From Bradyrhizobium sp. (lineage in GTDB: Bacteria; Pseudomonadota; Alphaproteobacteria; Rhizobiales; Xanthobacteraceae): a stretch of 64,000 bases of DNA. Shown in pieces: positions 1 through 7,388 of the stretch. The position numbers and the translations under genes are program-made. The DNA is taken from contig NZ_JALHLP010000009.1 of assembly GCF_022844465.1 (NCBI RefSeq), positions 61,752-125,751 on the forward strand, written 5' to 3'. The notes beneath the pieces are model-generated. The model made no database searches and was not told where the DNA came from. It saw only the letters and a list, made by a program, of their open reading frames with translations. The number at the start of each line of letters is the position of its first letter. Within the stretch, counting starts at the first letter, position 1.

Positions 1-2
1 CA

Positions 3-467
3 CTCGGCGTCCCCAGCCTGCGCGGCTTCTACTATACGATCGCGGTGATCGATCGCAGCGGCGAGGACGGCCGGCTGATCATCGACGCCCGCGACGGTCG
101 CATTATTCGCTTCACTCCGGGCTACCGAATGGGTCGAAATTTCAACGCGGCGCCCATGGCGGTCTACGGGCCCGCGGGGCCGCCAAGACCCACCCAGGCA
201 TCGTCCCATGTGACGGGAACTCATGTGACCGGCCCGCCACCCTCGTCGCCGCAGGTCGCGAGCCGGACCGTGCCGCTGCCGAAGGCCAACCCGCTCGCCG
301 CCAGGCCTGCCGCCGAACCAGTCCAGCAGGCGGCGGCGCCCGCGCCGAAACCGGCAGAGGTGCAGGCGGCGGCTCCGCGGCCGGTCACGACGGGATCAGC
401 TTCCGCCAAGCCGCTGCCGCAGGTCGCGCCTACCCAGGACATGCCGAACGTGCAGGGGCTGGAATAA
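3..467 (+). CDS. C-terminal part of a Pro/Ala-rich protein of unknown function (truncated by window edge)
   Basis: The reading frame is already open at base 3 and ends at a TAA at 465-467, so the gene starts before the window. The first visible residues (LGVPSLRGFYYTIAVIDRSG...) include DARDGRIIRF, reminiscent of a PepSY-like beta-hairpin. The last two thirds are a low-complexity stretch rich in Pro, Ala and Val, typical of a disordered periplasmic or cell-wall-spanning tail. No catalytic motif is visible and I do not recognise the family. It is followed by a strong intrinsic terminator and faces the hsp20 gene convergently. Confidence 0.7.
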   Translation, partial: LGVPSLRGFYYTIAVIDRSGEDGRLIIDARDGRIIRFTPGYRMGRNFNAAPMAVYGPAGPPRPTQASSHVTGTHVTGPPPSSPQVASRTVPLPKANPLAARPAAEPVQQAAAPAPKPAEVQAAAPRPVTTGSASAKPLPQVAPTQDMPNVQGLE

Positions 468-495
468 GTAACCTCCAGCGTTTTCGGGTCATCGC

Positions 496-530
496 AAAAA
501 ACGCCCCGGCTTCCCGGGGCGTTTCGATTT
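496..530. terminator. Bidirectional rho-independent terminator
   Basis: A perfect 11-bp stem (499-509 with 514-524) closes a four-base loop. It has a run of A on the left and T on the right, so it can terminate transcription from both the upstream plus-strand gene and the convergent hsp20 gene. Confidence 0.9.
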
Positions 531-560
531 TCAGCCGATACCGGCCGAAGCCTGGCCGCG

Positions 561-1028
561 TTACGCGGCGACCGAGGCGTCGACCACCTGGGGAGCGCCG
601 GCGCCAGCGTTGATCGGAATGCTGCGCGGCTTCTTGGCCTCGGGGATCTCGCGGACGAGATCGACGTGGAGCAGGCCGTTCTCGAGCGAGGCGTTCTTCA
701 CCTGTACGAAATCGGCAAGCTGGAAAGCGCGCTCAAAGGCCCGCGCCGCGATGCCGCGGTAGAGCACCTCGGAACTGTCCTTGCCGTTCTCGTTGGCCGA
801 CTTCTCGCCCTTGATCGTCAGGGTGTTTTCCTTGGCGACGATCGAAAGCTCGCCTTGCGCGAAGCCGGAAACCGCCACGCTGATGCGATAGGCGTTCTCG
901 CCGGTGCGCTCGATATTGTAGGGGGGATAGCCGGGGCTGCCGTCTGCCGTCACCTGGTCGAGCAGGTTGAAGAAGCGGTCGAAGCCGACGGTGGAACGAT
1001 AGAACGGGGTGAGGTCGTAGGTACGCAT
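561..1028 (-). CDS. Small heat shock protein, Hsp20/alpha-crystallin family
   Basis: ATP-independent holdase chaperone of 155 residues, the usual size for rhizobial class A sHSPs. The N-terminus MRTYDLTPFYRSTVGFDRFF is the IbpA-like signature. The alpha-crystallin domain runs from about residue 38 (YPPYNIERTG) to about 135 and includes VAVSGF and the ENGLLHVDL stretch. A short C-terminal tail carries the SIPIN form of the I-x-I oligomerisation motif. An in-frame ATG exists further upstream (1139), but the ATG at 1028 is chosen because GGAGG lies 7 bases ahead of it and because the upstream stretch folds as a ROSE-type thermometer. The gene is therefore expected to be heat-induced both transcriptionally (RpoH-like promoter) and translationally. 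Confidence 0.95.
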   Translation of the reverse strand: MRTYDLTPFYRSTVGFDRFFNLLDQVTADGSPGYPPYNIERTGENAYRISVAVSGFAQGELSIVAKENTLTIKGEKSANENGKDSSEVLYRGIAARAFERAFQLADFVQVKNASLENGLLHVDLVREIPEAKKPRSIPINAGAGAPQVVDASVAA

Positions 1029-1138
1029 GTGTAGTCCTCCATTGAGCGACTGTTTCAGATAACCCGCCCGCCATCGGGCCGGGCCTAGCTTCCGTGCAGC
1101 CTTGCGTTTCGACCTTGAAACGCTGGTATCGGCCTGCA
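1029..1138 (-). promoter_or_regulatory. ROSE-type RNA thermometer in the hsp20 5' UTR
   Basis: In the minus-strand transcript the last hairpin before the start codon is GUCGCUC-AAUG-GAGGAC (1034-1050). GUC and CUC pair with the Shine-Dalgarno GAGGAC, leaving one bulged G inside a UCGCU motif. This is the defining UYGCU feature of ROSE elements, known to mask the ribosome site of rhizobial small heat shock genes at low temperature. Upstream are a perfect 7-bp hairpin (1104-1123, GCGUUUC/GAAACGC) and a GC-rich hairpin (GCCCG/CGGGC, near 1064-1078). The three-stem layout and a leader of about 110 bases fit the family. The fold was done by eye. Confidence 0.85.
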
Positions 1139-1146
1139 CGAAAATG

Positions 1147-1174
1147 ATATGGGAGGGGGCAATCGGCGTTCAAG
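1147..1174 (-). promoter_or_regulatory. Probable RpoH (heat shock sigma factor) promoter for hsp20
   Basis: Read on the minus strand, CTTG (1174-1171) is followed after 18 bases by CCATAT (1152-1147). This resembles the alphaproteobacterial RpoH pattern CTTG-N17/18-CYTATNT. Transcription would start near 1138, giving the full thermometer leader. Some ROSE-controlled genes use the housekeeping sigma factor instead, so the sigma assignment is inferred. Confidence 0.55.
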
Positions 1175-1246
1175 AGGGGCAAACAAGCCGCTTTTTGAGG
1201 CCGTCCGCCTTGATTTCCAGCCCTTTTCACCTATCCGGTCCCGGCC

Positions 1247-2194
1247 ATGACGCTCGTCTCGATTCCCGCCAATCCGGTTCCGGAGGATGTCGTCTCGGGC
1301 ACCATCAAGACCCCCGACGGCGCCGAGCTGCGTTTTGCGCGCTGGGCGCCGCCGGCGGGGCGCAAGGGCACAGTCTGCGTCTTCACCGGGCGCAGCGAGC
1401 AGATCGAGAAGTATTTCGAGACCGTGCGCGACCTTCGCGAGCGCGGCTTTGCCGTGGCGATGATCGACTGGCGCGGCCAGGGGCATTCGTCGCGCCGCCT
1501 GCGCGATCCGCGCAAGGGCTACGTCCGCGACTTCTCCGATTTCGAGATCGACGTCGAGACTTTCGTTCGGCAGGTGATGCTGCCGGACTGCCCGCCACCC
1601 TATTTCGCGCTGGCGCATTCGATGGGCGGCGCCGTCATGCTGCGGATCGCGCACGCGGGCAAGCGCTGGTTCGACCGCATGGTGCTGTCGGCTCCCATGA
1701 TCGACCTGCCGGGGCGCACCACCGCGTTCCCGGCGCGGGCCTTGTTGCGGATCATGCGGCTGGCGGGGCAGGGCGGCCGCTACGTGCCCGGCGGCAGCGA
1801 CGCGCTGACCGGATCGGAATCATTCATCAACAACCCTTTCACCAGCGATCCCGTGCGCTTCGCCCGCAACGCTGCGATTCTGGAAGAAGATCCCACCCTC
1901 GGCATCGGCTCGCCGACCGTGGCCTGGGCCGATACCGCCTTCCGGGCGATGCATGCGTTTCGCGGCGCCAACTACCCAGCCGAAATCCGCCAGCCTATCC
2001 TGATGCTTGCGGCCAGCAGCGACACCATCGTCTCAACGGCGGCGATCGAGGAGTTCGCGTATCATCTGCGTGCCGGCTCGCATCTGGTGATCGCGGGCGC
2101 AAGGCATGAAATCCTGCAGGAGCAGGACCGCTATCGCGCGCAGTTCTGGGCGGCGTTCGACGCTTTCGTGCCGGGCACGCCGCTATTCAAGTGA
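1247..2194 (+). CDS. Alpha/beta hydrolase (monoacylglycerol lipase / lysophospholipase-like)
   Basis: Serine hydrolase of 315 residues of the Hydrolase_4 (PldB/monoglyceride lipase) type, probably cytoplasmic since no signal peptide is seen. The nucleophile elbow AHSMGG places the catalytic Ser near residue 125. An Asp in SSDTIVS near 258 and the His in ARHEI near 287 complete the triad. DWRGQGHS near residue 80 is the usual oxyanion-side motif of this group. The gene is divergent from hsp20, with about 110 bases between its start and the hsp20 promoter. Substrate cannot be deduced; lysophospholipid or monoacylglycerol is the family expectation. Confidence 0.88.
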   Translation: MTLVSIPANPVPEDVVSGTIKTPDGAELRFARWAPPAGRKGTVCVFTGRSEQIEKYFETVRDLRERGFAVAMIDWRGQGHSSRRLRDPRKGYVRDFSDFEIDVETFVRQVMLPDCPPPYFALAHSMGGAVMLRIAHAGKRWFDRMVLSAPMIDLPGRTTAFPARALLRIMRLAGQGGRYVPGGSDALTGSESFINNPFTSDPVRFARNAAILEEDPTLGIGSPTVAWADTAFRAMHAFRGANYPAEIRQPILMLAASSDTIVSTAAIEEFAYHLRAGSHLVIAGARHEILQEQDRYRAQFWAAFDAFVPGTPLFK

Positions 2195-2215
2195 TGCCGT
2201 CTGTCTTGAGGGCGT

Positions 2216-2884
2216 CTATCTTGAGGGCGGCTTCGGCAGCCGCGCCGTGATTCGTTCGGGCAGGCGCCGTTCGACGAACAGCGTCCTGACCTCGGCGACG
2301 CTGAGGTAGCGCGCCTCGCCTTCGCCCTTGCCCATGATCTTCAGCAGCACCGGCCACTCCCCCTTCATCAGCAGGGGAAAATACCAGCGCGCCGCGTCAC
2401 CATCGCGCTGCAGGTTCGCCTTCATGAAGGCGTCGACTTGTTTTGCCGTCAGCCCGCGCTCGGTTCCGCCGGCGGGGTTTCTGCAATCGGTGCCGAAGCC
2501 GGCGAGCCGCTCGATCTCGTCTTCGCGAACTTTGGCATCGACGCCCAGAATGCGGGAGCCGCCGCCATGTTTGTCGAGCGGGCCGTCGCGCAATTCGTCG
2601 AGTACGGCGCCGGTGGTCGCGCTCTTCAAGAGGCGCGCCGGCCCGAGACCGTTTGCGATCACCGCGACCAGCCAGGTGGCCAGCCGCATCTTCTTCTCGC
2701 CAAGGCCGGTTTGCCCGCTGGCGTCCCCGACAATGTCGGACAGTTTCGAAAGCGGCACGACATGACCGCCGACGTAGCCATTGGCGACGAGCGCGCGGAG
2801 GAAAGGGCAGGGATTGCCGGGGGAAACGGCGATTTGCCCGGCGGGCACGGCGCCCGGCGCCGTCATGATGCGATCATTGGACAT
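2216..2884 (-). CDS. Conserved protein with a PCP-(x)-LxALxxxGY motif, possibly heme peroxygenase-related
   Basis: A 222-residue protein without signal peptide or membrane segment. Near residue 26 it reads NPCPFLRALVANGYVGG, which resembles the PCP...LN-LANHGY motif that ligates heme through cysteine in chloroperoxidase/unspecific peroxygenase proteins (Peroxidase_2). The second hallmark of that family (an acidic EGD/EHD helix) is not clear here; REDEIERL near residue 120 is the nearest candidate. The C-terminal third (RWYFPLLMKGEWPVLLKIMG) is rich in aromatics. The relation is inferred from one motif only. An alternative start at the Met seven residues in is possible. It converges with the preceding hydrolase gene. 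Confidence 0.6.
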   Translation of the reverse strand: MSNDRIMTAPGAVPAGQIAVSPGNPCPFLRALVANGYVGGHVVPLSKLSDIVGDASGQTGLGEKKMRLATWLVAVIANGLGPARLLKSATTGAVLDELRDGPLDKHGGGSRILGVDAKVREDEIERLAGFGTDCRNPAGGTERGLTAKQVDAFMKANLQRDGDAARWYFPLLMKGEWPVLLKIMGKGEGEARYLSVAEVRTLFVERRLPERITARLPKPPSR

Positions 2885-3035
2885 GGAGCTGAGCCCTCAA
2901 AAGCATAATATGAAAAAATTCAGGATTCGCGCCCAGAAGGACGGACTGAGATTAAAACTCGGCCGCTGCGCCACTGCAGTATGCTTGGAAGTTCCGCGGA
3001 ATTCGAGCCGGTGTCAACCGAACCGATGCACGCTG

Positions 3036-4847
3036 TCAGGAATCGGCGGCGAGCTTTGGCGAGGATTGAAGCTGCGTCAATCTGCCCAAGGGGACGCCAG
3101 CCTTCACGAGGCCATCGCGGTAATGGGCGACGTCTTCAGGCTTCTTCCAGTGGAAGTTTTGCAAATGCCGTTCGACGGTGAAGCCGGGATAGTTTCCAAG
3201 CAAGGCTTCGGCGGCGCGGGCGGCTTCCGCACCGCGGCCCAATTGGGCCAGCGCCGCCGCCCGGATCGCAAGCGCCTGCAGATGATTGGGATTCACATAC
3301 AGCGCCTCGCGCGCCCAGGACAGCGAGGCGTCATATTGGCCGACGAGGTAGTGGCAGAACGCGTTGACGGCCGCCCATTGATAGCGGGGATCGGAGTTGC
3401 CGCGCTGCGCCGCCATCGAAAGCAGCTCGATCGCCTGCCGGTGTTCGCCTGTGTAGAGATAGCAGAAGCCAAGCACGCCGCGGGCGCCCATGTCGTACGG
3501 GTTCAACGCGACCGCACGCTTGGCGGCGTCCAAGGCCTCCTCGTGATGGCCTTCCAGGGCGTGCAGATAGGCGACGATCTGAAAGGCAAAGGACGAGCGC
3601 GGATCAAGCCTGACGCTGCTCTCGGCAAGGTCGATCGCCGTGGTCCACAATTCGCGCGTGCTTCGGATCCAGCCGAACTGGATGCCCTGGATCTGGATGG
3701 TGGCGAGATAGGCCCGGGCGATCGACAGCGTCGGATCGAGCGCGATGGCTTCCTTGAACAGCCCGATCGAGGTGTCGAAATCCGCTTTGGTCTGCAAGTA
3801 GTAGTAGGACAGCCCTTTCAGGAAGCGATCCCACGCGGTGAGGTCGTTCGAGTTCGGGTTCGCGCGCGGCGGGGCTGAGGCTTCCGCGCGGTAGATCTCG
3901 GCGGCGATCGCCGCCGACAGGTTGGTGGTGAGTTCGTCCTGCATTGCGAACAGGTCGCCGATGTCGCGGTCGAACCGGCCGGTCCATAATTGCTGGCCGG
4001 TTTCGGGCGCAATCAGTTCGGCGGTGACGCGAACCTTGCTCGCGGCGCGCCGTACCGAGCCCTGGACCAGGTAGGTCGCATCGATCTCGCGCGCGATCAG
4101 CCGCGTGCTCACGTTCTTGCCCTTGAACGCGAACGTCGCGTTGCGGCCCAGCACCCGGTAGAACGATTGCAGCGAAAGGGCGTGGATCAGGTCTTCGGTT
4201 AGCCCGTCGGAAAAATACTCGTCCGCGCTTTCGCTGAGATTCGCGAACGGCAGCACGCCGACGATCGCCGTCCGATATTGCGCCGGAAGGTTGGCGGCGG
4301 AGGTTTCGCTCGCGGCTTTGGTCCCGGCGTCGGATCCCACGGGTTGCCAGGTCCAGACCTGGATCGGCTCCTCGATGTTCTTGAAGCGGTGCGGGCCGGC
4401 GTCCACCAGCGCGACGCTGAGACGCTTGCCGGCTTCGTGACAGGCCTTGCCGGAGACGGCAACGCCGCCGGGCGGCGCAACCGATTCGAGGCGGACGGCG
4501 ATGTTGACGTCGTCGCCGAACACCTCTTCCTCGTCGGCCATCACGTCGCCCATGTGGATGCCCATGCGGAACTGCATGATGCGATCGGCGGGCAGGTGGT
4601 GGTTGCGCTCCGCCATCGCCGTCTGCATGGCGATCGCGCCCTCGATGGCGCCGACGATGCTGGGAAATTCCAGCAGGAAGCCGTCGCCGGTGTTCTTCAC
4701 CAGCCGGCCGCCATGGTTGAGGATCACAGGATAGATCGCCGTGCGGTGCGCCTTGAACGCGGCGTGCGTGCCCGCCTCGTCGACCCCCATCATGCGGGAA
4801 TAGCCGGCGACGTCGGCGCAGACGATGGCTGCCAGGCGTCTTTCCAT
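3036..4847 (-). CDS. Class III adenylate/guanylate cyclase with TolB-like and TPR domains
   Basis: A 603-residue signalling protein. Residues 1-170 form a class III nucleotide cyclase domain: metal-binding Asp12 (CADVAGYS) and Asp55 (NTGDGFLLEF) are both present, as is the DVNIAVRLE stretch with the transition-state Asn/Arg. The base-specifying residues were not assigned, so cAMP is the default guess. Residues about 190-310 (VGVLPFANLS...YFSDGLTEDLIHAL...VRRAASKVRVTAEL) match the FlgO/TolB-like domain that often follows bacterial cyclases. From about 330 to the end are TPR-like helical repeats. There is no transmembrane segment, so it is probably cytosolic. Such cyclase-TPR proteins are numerous in Bradyrhizobium. 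It stands alone with its own promoter region. Confidence 0.9.
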   Translation of the reverse strand: MERRLAAIVCADVAGYSRMMGVDEAGTHAAFKAHRTAIYPVILNHGGRLVKNTGDGFLLEFPSIVGAIEGAIAMQTAMAERNHHLPADRIMQFRMGIHMGDVMADEEEVFGDDVNIAVRLESVAPPGGVAVSGKACHEAGKRLSVALVDAGPHRFKNIEEPIQVWTWQPVGSDAGTKAASETSAANLPAQYRTAIVGVLPFANLSESADEYFSDGLTEDLIHALSLQSFYRVLGRNATFAFKGKNVSTRLIAREIDATYLVQGSVRRAASKVRVTAELIAPETGQQLWTGRFDRDIGDLFAMQDELTTNLSAAIAAEIYRAEASAPPRANPNSNDLTAWDRFLKGLSYYYLQTKADFDTSIGLFKEAIALDPTLSIARAYLATIQIQGIQFGWIRSTRELWTTAIDLAESSVRLDPRSSFAFQIVAYLHALEGHHEEALDAAKRAVALNPYDMGARGVLGFCYLYTGEHRQAIELLSMAAQRGNSDPRYQWAAVNAFCHYLVGQYDASLSWAREALYVNPNHLQALAIRAAALAQLGRGAEAARAAEALLGNYPGFTVERHLQNFHWKKPEDVAHYRDGLVKAGVPLGRLTQLQSSPKLAADS

Positions 4848-5047
4848 GATCCCAGTATGTCCTCAGCGCGCCCGGAGCGGGCCTGTCCGGGTGCGATGCT
4901 TATAGAGCACGCTGCGGTAGCCGGAAATCCCATAACTTCACGATGGTAAAGTATTCAGATAGTTCGAGAACTTGTCAGATCCGCAGGGGCGGGCCGGGGA
5001 ACCGGCGAGGTCGTTGATTTCGCGTTACGGGCGCTCGCGCGCTTTCG

Positions 5048-5800
5048 CTAGCCGTGAATTTTGGCCAGGGCGCTGCCGGCCAGATAGAGCCCCAGCAGAA
5101 TCATCGCGATCAGGAACCAGCGGCGAAACACTTCCGGCTGCATCCGCGTCCGCACCGCCTGGCCGATGAACATGCCGGCAAAGGACGCCGCCATCGCCAC
5201 CGCGCCCGGCAGCGCGGTTGCCGCCGTCAACAGGCCCGCGGCGGTGAGGTTGAAGGCGAGCGCCACCGTCGCGACCGTAAAGAAGATGCCGAGCGCCTGC
5301 ACCAGCTCGTCCTTCTCCATGCCGATCGCCTGCAGATACGGCATCGAGGGGATCACCTGCACGCCGGTGGCGGCCGACACCGCGCCGGTGATCAGGCCGA
5401 CAATGCCGCCGATCCATTTCTCGTCGCGGCGCGCGACCTTGAAGCTGATCTTGCTCAGGCCAAGCACCGCGTAGATCACCAGTAGGGCGCCGAGGACGAC
5501 GGTGCCGTAGGACGCATAGGGTCCGGTCAGCAGTCCGGCGTTGAGCCAGATGCCGGCGACGGTGCCGGCCATCAGCGGCCACAGCCGCCGCATGATGTCG
5601 CGCAGGTAAGGGCCGACGAAGGTCTGCCAGATATTGGTGAGGATCGCGGGCACGATCACGATGGCGATCGCCTGCCCCGGCGGCATCGTCAGCGCCAGCA
5701 GGCCCATCGCCACCGTCGGCAGGCCGAGCCCGAGCACGCCCTTGATGAAGCCGGCCAGCAGGAAGGCAAGCGCGATGAAAACCAGCAGGGAATCGAACAT
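5048..5800 (-). CDS. TauE/SafE family anion exporter/permease
   Basis: A 250-residue polytopic inner-membrane protein with about eight hydrophobic helices. The start at 5800 (MFDSLLVFIALAFLLAGFIKG) begins directly with the first helix and is preferred over an in-frame upstream codon at 5902. LAGFIKGVLGLGLPTVAMGLL and the second-half repeat GLITGAVSAATGVQVIPSMPYLQ are the paired motifs of the TauE/SafE (DUF81) family. Members export sulfite, sulfoacetate or other organosulfur anions, but the substrate here is unknown since no sulfur genes adjoin it. Confidence 0.88.
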   Translation of the reverse strand: MFDSLLVFIALAFLLAGFIKGVLGLGLPTVAMGLLALTMPPGQAIAIVIVPAILTNIWQTFVGPYLRDIMRRLWPLMAGTVAGIWLNAGLLTGPYASYGTVVLGALLVIYAVLGLSKISFKVARRDEKWIGGIVGLITGAVSAATGVQVIPSMPYLQAIGMEKDELVQALGIFFTVATVALAFNLTAAGLLTAATALPGAVAMAASFAGMFIGQAVRTRMQPEVFRRWFLIAMILLGLYLAGSALAKIHG

Positions 5801-5894
5801 CGGGCGACATTGACCGATCGGCGCATCAGGCACAATCTGGAGGTTACGGAGATGCCTTCGCTTATGGCGAAGGCTGATGATGCGCGCGCACGCC

Positions 5895-6002
5895 GTCCTC
5901 ATTCTGAGGAGCGCGCATGGCGCGCGTCTCGAAGGATGGCCGCGGGCGAAACTCGGGCCTCATGGTTCGAGACGGCGCTATTGCGCCTCCTCACGATGAG
6001 GG
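5895..6002. repeat. Intergenic inverted repeat, Bradyrhizobium-type (108 bp)
   Basis: Left arm 5895-5938 (TCCTCATTCTGAGGAGCG...) and right arm 5958-6002 (...CCTCCTCACGATGAGGG) are imperfect reverse complements sharing CTGAGGAGCGC/GCGCCTCCTCA-type and GTCTCGAA/TTCGAGAC blocks. It fills most of the 312-base gap between the TauE/SafE gene and hisN and could form a long hairpin in RNA. The remaining sequence (6003-6112) shows no gene or clear signal. Confidence 0.75.
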
Positions 6003-6112
6003 TTGAGTGGTCTCGATCTGGTCGATCTTCATCGCGGTCGCCGAGACGCGCAGCATCACCAGCGGCGCGCCAGCCCCTTCAGCTCATGCGCGCGCAAACC
6101 GCATCGATCCCG

Positions 6113-6901
6113 TCACGCGTCCTGGCTGTTCAGCAATTTCATCGCCGCTTCATGCACCCGCGGGTCGCCAGCGGCGATGATGCGGCCGCCGGCCTGGGCC
6201 GGCTTGCCCTCCCAGTTGGTGACGACGCCGCCGGCGCCGGTGATGATCGGGATCAGCGCGGCGATGTCATAGGGCTTGAGTTCGGTTTCGACCACGAGGT
6301 CGAGATGGCCGGCCGCCAGCATGCAGTAGGAGTAGCAGTCGCCGCCATAGCGCGACAGCTTTACGGCGCGCTCGACCCGGCCGAAAATCTCGCGGTCGGC
6401 GGCGTTCATCAACAGCGGACTGGTGGTGAAGGAGGTCGCGTCCTTCAGCGAGGCGCAGCGCCGCACCGTCAGCTTCCGTTCGCCCGATGGCCCGGAATAA
6501 TGCGCCGAGCCGGAATCGCCGGAAAAGCGCTCGCCGATATAGGGCTGGTGCATCATGCCGAACACCGGCGTGCCCCTGTGCAACAGCGCGATCAGCGTGC
6601 CCCAGATCGGAAAGCCCGCGATGAAGGATTTGGTGCCGTCGATGGGATCGAGCACCCAGACATATTCGGCGTCCTCGCGCTCGTTGCCGAATTCCTCGCC
6701 GACGATGCCGTGCTGGGGAAAGCTGGCCTTGATCAGGCGGCGCATCACCGCCTCGGCGGCGCGGTCGGCCTCGGTGACGGGATCGAAGTCGCTCGCGCTC
6801 TTGTTGTCGATCGAGAGCGAGGTGCGGAAGAACGGCAGGATGGTTTCGCCGGACGAGGTCGCAAGGCGGCCGATGAAGGCTGTGAAATCGATGACCGTCA
6901 C
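6113..6901 (-). CDS. hisN: Histidinol-phosphatase, inositol monophosphatase family
   Basis: A 262-residue Mg-dependent phosphatase. The family's metal site is complete: GEEFG near residue 68, DPIDGTKSF near 85 and the distal GGDCYSY near 187, followed by ELKPYDIAAL. The best match among IMPase-like proteins is the alphaproteobacterial HisN, which dephosphorylates histidinol phosphate in histidine synthesis. The start is GTG at 6901, preceded by an AAGGAA ribosome site. The adjacent sRNA and formylglutamate amidohydrolase reproduce a gene order I associate with the suhB/MmgR RNA locus. SuhB-type inositol phosphatase is the alternative reading. Confidence 0.85.
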   Translation of the reverse strand: MTVIDFTAFIGRLATSSGETILPFFRTSLSIDNKSASDFDPVTEADRAAEAVMRRLIKASFPQHGIVGEEFGNEREDAEYVWVLDPIDGTKSFIAGFPIWGTLIALLHRGTPVFGMMHQPYIGERFSGDSGSAHYSGPSGERKLTVRRCASLKDATSFTTSPLLMNAADREIFGRVERAVKLSRYGGDCYSYCMLAAGHLDLVVETELKPYDIAALIPIITGAGGVVTNWEGKPAQAGGRIIAAGDPRVHEAAMKLLNSQDA

Positions 6902-6964
6902 GGCTGTTCCTTACCGGAAAAAGAATGCCCTCCTGCCTAACCCAATCCGGGCGGCGGCGCACGG

Positions 6965-7189
6965 TTAACGGAAGGTTATTGTTGCCGCCCCGGGCAGGGG
7001 AACCGGCTTCGAATCGGCTTCGGCTTGGTCCGCATTCTTAACAATCACGAAGTCGCGAGTTTTGGCGAGGCCGTGTTCCTGGTACCTTAACGTCTCGTTA
7101 ACACACTCGATTATGCCATTGAAATCATTGTAAAACAGATATCTCATCCAGTCGTTGAGCGCGCCGGGCGTCACGACCGGGATTGCCAT
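6965..7189 (-). CDS. Small protein of unknown function (74 aa)
   Basis: The frame from the ATG at 7189 encodes MAIPVVTPGALNDWMRYLFYNDFNGIIECVNET... with a compositionally protein-like first half rich in aromatic and hydrophobic residues, ending in FVIVKNADQAEADSKPV. An in-frame start at 7234 would overlap the sRNA promoter and is less likely. No recognised motif is present. Base composition is distinctly less GC-rich than the neighbours. The ribosome site is weak, so the gene is plausible rather than certain. It lies between hisN (same strand, 63 bases away) and the divergently transcribed sRNA. Confidence 0.5.
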   Translation of the reverse strand: MAIPVVTPGALNDWMRYLFYNDFNGIIECVNETLRYQEHGLAKTRDFVIVKNADQAEADSKPVPLPGAATITFR

Positions 7190-7207
7190 GGAAATGCTTA
7201 AAAACCT

Positions 7208-7237
7208 CTTGCGTTTTGTGCGTCGCGGTCGCATATT
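7208..7237 (+). promoter_or_regulatory. Sigma-70-like promoter of the sRNA
   Basis: CTTGCG at 7208-7213 and CATATT at 7232-7237 are separated by 18 bases, matching the alphaproteobacterial CTTGAC-N17/18-CTATAT pattern. It predicts a transcript start near 7244. Confidence 0.6.
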
Positions 7238-7243
7238 GTTGCG

Positions 7244-7331
7244 GTGCGGTAGCGCCTCGCGCTATCGCTGCCCTCCTTGGGCGTTTCCTCCCTAGACTTG
7301 GGCCGCTTGTTCATTCAAGCGGCCCTTTTTT
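7244..7331 (+). ncRNA. suhB / MmgR (alpha-r8) family small RNA
   Basis: The predicted transcript of about 88 bases has three parts: a perfect 10-bp hairpin (7246-7268), a single-stranded middle containing two CCUCC anti-Shine-Dalgarno motifs and the stretch UUUCCUCCCUAGACUUGGG, and an intrinsic terminator (stem 7300-7309/7316-7325, then six U). The middle block and the hairpin-linker-terminator layout match the Rfam suhB family (MmgR in Sinorhizobium meliloti), an Hfq-associated RNA reported to limit polyhydroxybutyrate accumulation. Location beside an inositol-phosphatase-family gene and an N-formylglutamate amidohydrolase gene also fits. Family recognition is from memory of the conserved motif; no covariance search was run. 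Confidence 0.82.
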
Positions 7332-7341
7332 CTGTTATGCG

Positions 7342-7379
7342 CGGTCATTCCGGGTTCGCTCCGCGCCCCGGAATGACGG
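7342..7379. repeat. Short palindromic repeat, CATTCCGG family (minimal copy)
   Basis: CGGTCATTCCGGG...CCCCGGAATGACGG forms an inverted repeat directly after the sRNA terminator. The same outer arms flank longer copies at 22321, 24789 and 35863. This copy lacks the internal palindromes. Confidence 0.8.
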
Positions 7380-7388
7380 TGCCAGATC

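Noticed and set aside
561..1139. hsp20 starting at 1139
   Set aside because: The extension would be translated through the ROSE thermometer hairpins and lacks sHSP similarity; ATG 1028 has the proper ribosome site.
1102..2109. Long plus-strand frame overlapping the alpha/beta hydrolase
   Set aside because: It is a +1 shadow of the hydrolase gene with Arg/Ala-rich composition and no start signal.
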